Shown one piece after another: positions 58,017 to 64,000 of a stretch of 64,000 nucleotides of DNA. The stretch spans positions 3,410,001-3,474,000 of the forward strand of contig NZ_CP094528.1 of assembly GCF_022811705.1 (NCBI RefSeq), written 5' to 3'. Both the position numbers and the translations under genes were made by a program. Origin of the DNA: Agromyces larvae (lineage in GTDB: Bacteria; Actinomycetota; Actinomycetes; Actinomycetales; Microbacteriaceae). Below the pieces are notes generated by a model that saw only the letters and a list, made by a program, of their open reading frames with translations, had not been told where the DNA came from and ran no database searches. Position 1 is the first letter of the stretch. Each line of letters opens with the position of its first letter.

Positions 58017-59320
58017 CCGATCCGATCGCCGACCTGGGCGAGGACTTCGTCGACGCCTGGCCGCGGATCGTGCGCTCGCTGGCCGCCTACACGGGCAGCC
58101 TCGACGACGCGCAGGAGTACGCGGCCGAGGCGATCGTGCGCGCCGTCGCCCGGGTCGGCCACGACGAGCGGCCGCTCGGGTCGCTCGCGGCCTGGTGCAC
58201 CGCCGTGGGCAAGCGGGCGTGGATCGACGACCGGCGGCGCGCGGCCGTCGAGCAGCGCCACGCGGAACGTCTCGCGGGCGAGCTGCGCGGCGAAGCGGGT
58301 CGAGTGGATGTCTCGGACGAGGCATCCGTGCTCGACGCCCCGCTCGGCGACGCGCTCGACGACCGCGTGGCCCTCTTGTTCGTGGCCTGCGATCCCGCAC
58401 TGACCGAGCAGGCCCGGCTCGTGCTCGCCCTGCGGGTGGTGTGCGGCCTGGACGTGGCGCGCATCGCCGCGCACCTCGGCGTGTCGCCGTCGACCGCGGC
58501 GGCGCGCCTCACCCGGGCCAAGCGCGCACTCGCCGAGGCGCGCGGTCGCTTCCACGTGCCCGAGGCGCCCGAACGCCGGGTTCGGCTGCCGGTCGTGCTG
58601 GCGAGCGTGGCCGGCATGTTCACCGTCGCGCACCGCGACATCCTCGACCCGCAGAGCGCGCTCGACGACCTGGGCCGGCAGGCGCTGTCGATCGCCGATG
58701 CGCTCGTCGCCGAGTACCCCGACGACGCCGAGGTGCGGGGGCTCCGCGCCGTCATCCGGCTCGGGCTCGCGCGTCGGCCCGGCCGGCTCGACGACCGCGG
58801 TGCGGCGATGCCCCTCGACGAGGTCGATCGGCACCGATGGGACCGACGCTTGATCGAGGCCGGACTCGACGACGCCGCGGCCGCGGCCGATCGCGGCGAC
58901 GGGCGGTTCGTGCTCGAGGCCGCGATCGCCGGGCTGCACACGTCGGCGCCGAGCTTCGCCGAGACCGACTGGGATCGGGTGATCGCGTTCTACCTGGCGC
59001 TCGAACGCGTGTGGGGCTCGCCGTCGGTCACCGCGGGCCGGCTCGCCGCGGAACTGCACCGCAGCCTGCTCGCACCCGAGTCGGGCGAGCGCACCGCGTC
59101 GCTGCGCACGATCGAGCTCGAGCTGCGCCGACTCGCTCGCGGCTCCGCGCCGTACGCGGCACTCGACGCGAGCCTCGCGCTCGCCGACCTCGCGTGGCGC
59201 ACCGGCCGCCGCGAGGAGGCCGCGACGGAGTACGCGCGCCTCGCGGACCTCGTGCCGACCGACCCGGTCCGCCGGTTCTGCCTGGCCCGCGCCGGTTCGC
59301 CCCCGCCGCCCGACGCCTGA
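58013..59320 (+). CDS. ECF sigma factor with long C-terminal extension (ECF42/DUF6596 type)
   Basis: A 435-residue sigma factor. Region 2 covers residues about 12-80 and region 4 about 125-180 (ALRVVCGLDVARIAAHLGVSPSTAAARLTRAKRAL). The rest (about 185-435) is the helical DUF6596/TPR-like extension that replaces an anti-sigma factor in this group. It directs RNA polymerase to a small regulon, usually including its own YCII partner. No membrane anti-sigma gene is adjacent, consistent with the group. Confidence 0.93.
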   Translation: MTDPIADLGEDFVDAWPRIVRSLAAYTGSLDDAQEYAAEAIVRAVARVGHDERPLGSLAAWCTAVGKRAWIDDRRRAAVEQRHAERLAGELRGEAGRVDVSDEASVLDAPLGDALDDRVALLFVACDPALTEQARLVLALRVVCGLDVARIAAHLGVSPSTAAARLTRAKRALAEARGRFHVPEAPERRVRLPVVLASVAGMFTVAHRDILDPQSALDDLGRQALSIADALVAEYPDDAEVRGLRAVIRLGLARRPGRLDDRGAAMPLDEVDRHRWDRRLIEAGLDDAAAAADRGDGRFVLEAAIAGLHTSAPSFAETDWDRVIAFYLALERVWGSPSVTAGRLAAELHRSLLAPESGERTASLRTIELELRRLARGSAPYAALDASLALADLAWRTGRREEAATEYARLADLVPTDPVRRFCLARAGSPPPPDA

Positions 59321-59377
59321 GCGCGCGTCGCGTTCTTCGGGCGGGGTCCGGCCCCTGAAGAAACCGGGGTGGAGGCG

Positions 59378-60511
59378 TCAGGAGCGGGCGAGAAGCGTCA
59401 TGACCTCGAAGTGGGTGGTCTGCGGGAACATGTCGAAGACGCGCGCCCGCACCGGCCGCAGCGACGGCATCGCGGCCAGGTCGCGAGCCAGCGAGGCCGC
59501 GTTGCAGCTCGAATAGAGCACGTGCGACACGTCGGATGCCTCGAGCCAGCGTGCGAGCTCGGGCCCGATGCCGCGGCGGGGCGGGTTCACCACCACGAGC
59601 GCCGGCGCCTCGTGCGGCGCCGCGCCGAGCGCGAACGCGGTGGCGTCGCCCGCTTCGAACCGCACACGCTCGAGCGCGGCATCCGATCGGCTCAGCTCGG
59701 CGCTCGCGACCGCTTCGACGCTCGTCTCGATGCCCGTCACCCGCGCGCCGCCCGCGGTCGCGAGGTGCAGCGCGAAGCCGCCGACCCCCGAGTACAGGTC
59801 CCAGGCGGAGTCCGGCGCAAGGTCGCGGATCCAGTCGCGCGCCTCGGCGTACAGCGCCGCCGCGATCGCCGTGTTCGTCTGGAAGAAGCTCTGCGGGCGC
59901 AGGTGCATGGTCACGTCGTTGAGGCGCATCGGCAGCGTCTGCTGATCGGTGAGCATGATCTCGTGCTCGCCCTCGAGCACCGCCTTGTGCTCGGGCAGGA
60001 TGTTCGCCGACACGACCCGTGCCTGCGGCAGCTCGGCCAGCAGTGCGGGCAGATGCTTGCGGATGCGGGCGACCGGCTCGGTCGAGCGCAGCACGAACCG
60101 GATCATCAGCTCGCCGTCGGGCGACTCGGTGACGATGAGGTGCTTCAGCTCGCCGCGGCGCGACGCGACCTCGTACGGCGCGATGCGGGCGAGCGCGATG
60201 AACCGCGCCAGCACCGGGAACGCCGCCCGGTGCCCGGGCGAGCAGATGCCGCACGCCTGCAGGTCGACGCCGTACCCGTCGGCGTCGAGGATGCCGATGG
60301 TCGGCGCATCCACGGTGCCGCCGACCACCATCTTCGCCTTGTTGCGGTAGTCGCGCTCGCCGGATGCCACGGGCGGATGCCACGTGCCGACGCCGAACGG
60401 CGCGAGCAGCTGCTCGGCGTGCCGCTGCTTGCCCGCCAGCTGCGCGTCGTACGGGTCGCCCATGAGCGAGCACGACCGGCACACGCCGGCGTCGAAGTAC
60501 GCGCAGTCCAC
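59378..60511 (-). CDS. rlmC: 23S rRNA m5U methyltransferase, RlmC-like
   Basis: A 377-residue SAM-dependent RNA methyltransferase. The N-terminal iron-sulfur cysteines are in CAYFDAGVCRSCSLM and CGICSPGHR. The SAM-binding WDLYSGVGGFALHLA is near residue 232, the catalytic region VNPPRRG near 308, and the nucleophile Cys in LYSSCNAASLARDL. Length matches RlmC. GTG 60511 is chosen because TACCCT at 60518-60523 (minus strand) ends 6 nt before it, and the first Cys follows directly. The target position (U747) is inferred from the family. Confidence 0.85.
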   Translation of the reverse strand: MDCAYFDAGVCRSCSLMGDPYDAQLAGKQRHAEQLLAPFGVGTWHPPVASGERDYRNKAKMVVGGTVDAPTIGILDADGYGVDLQACGICSPGHRAAFPVLARFIALARIAPYEVASRRGELKHLIVTESPDGELMIRFVLRSTEPVARIRKHLPALLAELPQARVVSANILPEHKAVLEGEHEIMLTDQQTLPMRLNDVTMHLRPQSFFQTNTAIAAALYAEARDWIRDLAPDSAWDLYSGVGGFALHLATAGGARVTGIETSVEAVASAELSRSDAALERVRFEAGDATAFALGAAPHEAPALVVVNPPRRGIGPELARWLEASDVSHVLYSSCNAASLARDLAAMPSLRPVRARVFDMFPQTTHFEVMTLLARS

Positions 60512-60641
60512 CGTTCCAGGGTAGGCGCCGCCACGTTCTCGGAGATCTGCGCAACCGCGGATCAGACGAGGGGGCCGGCTCCGATCCGACGCGGATCTCC
60601 GAACGCACGGTGAGCGCGCAGCCCGGGCGTAGGCTCGGCGC

Positions 60642-61220
60642 ATGCGTCCGAACGACCTGCACGCCGGCACCCCGGTGCGCGTGCGCGTCACGAAGTGGGA
60701 CGGCTCACCGCACTGGGCGTTCGACGGCATCTGGCTCGGCGCCGACCGGCACGGCGACTGGCTCGGATTCCCGCCGGGCACGAGCTATGCCCGCCCCGGC
60801 AAGTCGTTCGTCGCCGACTGGCCGGCGGTCGGGATGTTCCCGCGTGCCGGCTGGGCCCCCGCGTTCAACGACGGCCATCCGCGCGGACTCGGCATCTACA
60901 TCGACCTCGCCAGCGTGCCCGAGTGGCGGTTCGACGTCGGCACCGACGGGCACGGCGTCTGGACGATCACGTACATCGACCTCGACCTGGACGTCGTCGA
61001 GCGCGCCGGCGCGCCCGCGTACATCGACGACGAGGACGAGTTCGCCGACCACGCCGTCGCGTTCGGGTACCCGGCCGAGGTGGTCGCGCGCGTGCGAGCG
61101 GACGCCGACGCGGTGCTCGCCGCGGTGCGCCGGCGCGAGCCGCCGTTCGACGGCGCGACGGCGGCGGGCTGGCTCGCTCGACTGCGCGCCCTCGCGGGGG
61201 AGTCGACCACGGCCGAGTGA
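60642..61220 (+). CDS. DUF402-domain protein (FomD-like)
   Basis: A 192-residue protein with the DUF402 beta-barrel: VTKWDGSPHWAF, PAFNDGHPRGLGIYIDLASVPEW and the acidic YIDLDLDVVER...YIDDEDEF, which bind metal in relatives acting as nucleotide phosphatases. TAGGCT ends 6 nt before the ATG (leaderless). It probably hydrolyses a nucleoside phosphate; the substrate is unknown. It is divergent from the rlmC-like gene. Confidence 0.88.
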   Translation: MRPNDLHAGTPVRVRVTKWDGSPHWAFDGIWLGADRHGDWLGFPPGTSYARPGKSFVADWPAVGMFPRAGWAPAFNDGHPRGLGIYIDLASVPEWRFDVGTDGHGVWTITYIDLDLDVVERAGAPAYIDDEDEFADHAVAFGYPAEVVARVRADADAVLAAVRRREPPFDGATAAGWLARLRALAGESTTAE

Positions 61221-61244
61221 CCCGCCGCCCGCTACGCTCGGCTC

Positions 61245-61643
61245 GTGCCCGCACTCGACGTCATCGGCCTGCTGCTCGAGGTGCTGAGCTGGGTCGGCCT
61301 CGGAGCCGGCGCGGTGCTGGGGATCGCGTGGATCGCGGCGCGCAGTGCCGACGGCGGGTGGCGCGAGGTCGAGGTCGTGGTCGTGCCCGGGATCGGGCAG
61401 GATGCTCCGGTCGCACGCTGGTTCGCGGGCGACGAACTGCACGAGCGCCCGCTCGAGGACGACGAGCTGGCGAAGCTCGAGGCGGTCGGTGACGACGCGG
61501 TCGCCTGGGCCAGCGGCGGGCGGCTGCGGTTCGAGCGTCGCAGCCACGCGGCGAGGGTGCTGGGTCTGCTCGCCCTCATCCTGCTCGCCGTCGGCGCGGT
61601 GGCGCTCGCCGCAGGGCTGATCCTGTCGCTCACGGTCGGCTGA
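61245..61643 (+). CDS. Small membrane protein, unknown function
   Basis: A 132-residue protein with membrane helices at about 9-31 and 105-128. A hydrophilic domain between them (WREVEVVVVPGIGQDAPVARWFAGDELHERPL) contains an acidic loop. TACGCT at 61233-61238 ends 6 nt before GTG 61245 (leaderless), although the gene follows the DUF402 gene by only 24 nt. It thus has its own start even if partly co-transcribed. Confidence 0.82.
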   Translation: MPALDVIGLLLEVLSWVGLGAGAVLGIAWIAARSADGGWREVEVVVVPGIGQDAPVARWFAGDELHERPLEDDELAKLEAVGDDAVAWASGGRLRFERRSHAARVLGLLALILLAVGAVALAAGLILSLTVG

Positions 61644-61679
61644 GGCATCCGGGTCCGCGTCGGGCGGAGCATCCGGCCC

Positions 61680-62156
61680 TCAGGCCTCGCGCTCCGTCTC
61701 CCACTCGGCCAACAACTCGGGCATCTTCTGCTCGACGAACCGGTAGAACCGCGCCATGTCGCGCGCCCGCCGCGCACCGTGGTGCGCCTCGTCGCCGATG
61801 GCGTCCGCCGCGCGGTCGCCGAGGTCGGCGATCACGCCGTAGATCGAGCTCTTCGACACGAGTGCCGCGTACCACGCGTCGTCGAGGAACTCCCAGCGGT
61901 CGCGGCGGCTGCCCGCCACCGGGACACGATGCAGGATGCCGAGCTGCTCGAGGTAGCGCACCGCCCCCGAGATGGCCGCCGCGCTCACCCCGACGCGCTC
62001 GCCGAGCTCGGAGGCGGTGAGGCCGCCGTCCTCGACGAGCAGGGCCATCAGCACCCGTGCGGGCATGCGCGGGAACCCGGCGGCGGTGAGCACCGCGGCC
62101 GACTGGTCGACCGCGGCCTTCAGCGCGCGTTCGTCTCGGGGCTGGCTGCGGGGCAT
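61680..62156 (-). CDS. GbsR/MarR-type transcriptional regulator
   Basis: A 158-residue winged-helix regulator. The DNA-binding part is LTASELGERVGVSAAAISGAVRYLEQLGILHRV at about 47-80, followed by a helical dimer/ligand domain. Position beside the ABC-2 exporter genes (13 nt upstream) and same strand suggest it is the local repressor of that exporter, a frequent pairing in actinobacteria. Confidence 0.9.
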   Translation of the reverse strand: MPRSQPRDERALKAAVDQSAAVLTAAGFPRMPARVLMALLVEDGGLTASELGERVGVSAAAISGAVRYLEQLGILHRVPVAGSRRDRWEFLDDAWYAALVSKSSIYGVIADLGDRAADAIGDEAHHGARRARDMARFYRFVEQKMPELLAEWETEREA

Positions 62157-62169
62157 CCGGGCCAGTCTC

Positions 62170-63792
62170 TCACCCGCCCGTCGCGAGTTCGCGACGGCGC
62201 ATCGACCACACCGCGAGCCCGCCCGCGACCAGCCCGATGCCGAGCAGCCACCATCCGCCCGACCAGTCGGTGTCGTCGCCGGCGGGCACGGGCGAGTGCG
62301 CGAACGGCGAGAGGTCGACGATCCAGTCGGGCAGCCCGAGGATCGGCCCGCACAACCCGAGGATCGCGCCGAGCCCGACGAGCGCCCACCCGAGCGGGAC
62401 GGTCGCCTGCGGCAGGTACGCGAAGACGAGCAGCGTGAGGCCGAGGAACACCAGGCAGGCGGGCAGTTGCGCGAGCGCGGCCTCGAGCACGTTCGGCACG
62501 AGCGCCTCGGCGTCGCTCGCGTTCACCGCGCCGACCAGCCCGGCGGCGGCGGAGGCGCCCAGCACGACGACGATCACGATCACCCCGACGATCCAGTACT
62601 CGAGCAGCCAGCGCACCCGCGGCACGGGGGTGGCGAGCACGGGTTCGGCGGTGCCGTGCGCCTCCTCCTGGCGGGCGCGGATGCCCACCTGCACCGCGCA
62701 GCAGGCCGCGAGGATGCCGACCAGCCCGTAGAACGTCGCCACGAACGCCTGCTCGAGCGTCGCGTCGTCGCCGACCATCGCCTTCAGCGTCTCGGCGACC
62801 TGCGGGGTGCTGCCGGCGATCTCGCCGATGATCGACGACAGCGAGGTGGCGAGCAGGCCCGTCGCGATGCCGCCGACGGCCCAGGCGGCCAGGATCGACG
62901 TGTTCAGCCGCCACGCCAGCCCGAACGAACTCGACAGGCCGGCCCGCGCGTCGGCGCGCCCGACCCGACCGGGCAGCAGGCTCGCCCCCTGATCGCGCAC
63001 CGACTGCAACCCGAACACGCCCGCGACGACGAGCACCGCGAACCCGACCGGTACGAGCAGCGGTGCGAGATCGTTCTCGACGAACGCGCCGGTGAACTGC
63101 CCGTACCCGATCGGCGACAGCCAGGTCGGCCAGGCCGGCGTCAGGTGCAGCAGGTCGTCGGACGGCGTGCCGGCGGCGTCGCCGATGCCGCGCAGCAGGT
63201 AGGCGGCGAGCACGAACGCCACCGACAGGCTGTTCGCGCCCCGGGAGGTGCGGAACAGCTGCGCGGCGAACAACCCGAACGCGAGGAACGCGATGCCCGG
63301 CGCGGCGATCGCCGCCCCGGTCACGAGCGAGCCCGTGGCATCCAGCCCGTTGCCGATGAACGCGAGCGCGATCGCGAGGCCCAGCGCCAGGTTGGCGAGC
63401 ACCCCGTGCGCGACCGTCGCGACGGTCGGCAGCACCCGCCCGGCGGGCGTGGCCGAGACCAGCTCGGTGCGGCCCTGTTCCTCCTCCATGCGGGTGTGCC
63501 GCACGGCGAGGAACGTGCTCATCAGGCCGCCCATGAGCGCCAGCCAGGCGTAGATCAGGAAGAACGCGAACGCGCCGTCGTCGACGCCGTTCGGCGTGCC
63601 GCGGAAGATCAGGATGGTGCGGGTCGCGATCGCGACGGCCAGGATGTCACGGCGATCGTCCTCCGAACCGTACGTGTCGAACACCGCGGCGACCGACGCG
63701 TAGGCCAGCAGCGCCGTGCCGATGATCCACAGTGCGAGTTGCAGCCGGTCGCGGCGGATGCGCTGCCGCAGCAGCACGAGGAAGGTGCTCAC
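62170..63792 (-). CDS. ABC-2-type exporter permease (TipA/antibiotic-exporter-like)
   Basis: A 540-residue permease with about twelve helices in two similar halves (each with a segment of the type RTRMEEEQGRTELVSATP and RARQEEAHGTAEPVLATPV), an internally duplicated ABC-2 permease. Family members export polyketides, detergents or dyes. It starts in an ATGA overlap with the ATPase gene. The GbsR-like regulator gene downstream would control it. Confidence 0.9.
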   Translation of the reverse strand: MSTFLVLLRQRIRRDRLQLALWIIGTALLAYASVAAVFDTYGSEDDRRDILAVAIATRTILIFRGTPNGVDDGAFAFFLIYAWLALMGGLMSTFLAVRHTRMEEEQGRTELVSATPAGRVLPTVATVAHGVLANLALGLAIALAFIGNGLDATGSLVTGAAIAAPGIAFLAFGLFAAQLFRTSRGANSLSVAFVLAAYLLRGIGDAAGTPSDDLLHLTPAWPTWLSPIGYGQFTGAFVENDLAPLLVPVGFAVLVVAGVFGLQSVRDQGASLLPGRVGRADARAGLSSSFGLAWRLNTSILAAWAVGGIATGLLATSLSSIIGEIAGSTPQVAETLKAMVGDDATLEQAFVATFYGLVGILAACCAVQVGIRARQEEAHGTAEPVLATPVPRVRWLLEYWIVGVIVIVVVLGASAAAGLVGAVNASDAEALVPNVLEAALAQLPACLVFLGLTLLVFAYLPQATVPLGWALVGLGAILGLCGPILGLPDWIVDLSPFAHSPVPAGDDTDWSGGWWLLGIGLVAGGLAVWSMRRRELATGG

Positions 63793-64000
63793 GCGCGGGC
63801 CCCCGCCCGGTCGGCCGGGGCCGCCGCCTCGTCGGCGGCGATCTCGTCGCCGTAGTGCCTGAGGAACAGCTCCTCGAGCGAGGGCGGCGCGATCGTGAGC
63901 CCCGTCACGCCGAGCCGCCCGAGTTCGGGCAGCGTGCCCGACACCTCGTCGGAGTCGACGGTGAAGCTCACCCGCCCGTGATCGACGCGCACGTCGTGGG
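63789..64000 (-). CDS. ABC exporter ATPase subunit, C-terminal part (cut by window end)
   Basis: The last about 70 residues of a DrrA-type ATPase: GRVSFTVDSDEVSGTLPELGRLGVTGLTIAPPSLEELFLRHYGDE is the typical accessory domain end (PSLEELFLRHY). Nucleotide-binding motifs lie outside the window. A short Ala/Asp-rich tail follows. The stop overlaps the permease start, so the two form one exporter. Confidence 0.88.
   Translation of the reverse strand, partial: HDVRVDHGRVSFTVDSDEVSGTLPELGRLGVTGLTIAPPSLEELFLRHYGDEIAADEAAAPADRAGARA

Overview
The window is about 70% G+C with near-saturated G/C third positions, many GTG starts, tRNAs without an encoded CCA, a Ku/LigD end-joining pair and frequent GCATCC/GGATGC words. 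This fits an actinobacterium of the family Microbacteriaceae (Agromyces/Microbacterium type). The genus is an inference from style, not from a search.

Left chromosomal arm (1-31173). It opens with an amino-sugar uptake operon: solute-binding protein, two permeases, GH20 hexosaminidase and ROK regulator. Then follow two small membrane proteins, a diacylglycerol-kinase-like lipid kinase divergent from serS, an HAD phosphatase, tRNA-Ser(UGA), an LCP cell-wall ligase and tRNA-Ser(GCU). Next come a divergent MmyB-type regulator/SDR pair that ends at a 27-bp remnant of a tRNA-Ser 3' end, an UPF0014 permease, a CPA1 antiporter, a lipoprotein, divergent ku and ligD, topoisomerase IB, small stress-type genes and two paralogous small proteins of unknown function. 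The arm closes with an alpha-glucoside operon: LacI regulator, GH13, solute-binding protein and two permeases.

Prophage (31208-47701). A 40-bp direct repeat starting in the anticodon loop of tRNA-Arg(ACG) bounds a compact, apparently complete 16.45-kb temperate siphophage. It carries a repressor, early genes with an origin-like iteron cluster inside the initiator gene, HNH, terminase, portal, a fused protease-capsid, connectors, tail tube, short tape measure, minor tail proteins, M23 endolysin, holin-like protein and a leftward integrase block. The repressor gene runs into the attachment core. In the lysogen it ends one codon past the core (100 aa). In the circular phage it would gain a 23-residue hydrophobic tail and head the integrase operon. 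This matches the integration-dependent immunity logic known from mycobacteriophages and is the most exciting system here.

Right chromosomal arm (47702-64000). Genes are a membrane protein, a GNAT-like protein, a MarR regulator, an OmpR-type DNA-binding protein with a possible leaderless Cys-rich leader peptide, upp, tadA, a glutamine amidotransferase, a CDF transporter divergent from proC, a second GH20 whose N-terminus is a tandem array of 66-bp palindromic repeats, a YCII/ECF sigma pair, an RlmC-like methyltransferase, a DUF402 protein, a small membrane protein, and a GbsR/MarR regulator beside an ABC exporter cut by the window end.

Two genome-wide themes stand out. First, five copies of an 86-87-bp palindromic intergenic repeat (ends GTACGCAATTCAGG / CCTGAATTGCGTAC) lie outside the prophage, four of them just after plus-strand genes. 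Second, many start codons sit exactly 6-7 nt after a TANNNT hexamer, the signature of leaderless transcripts. This decided several starts and exposed a lysogen-expressed antisense gene in the prophage.
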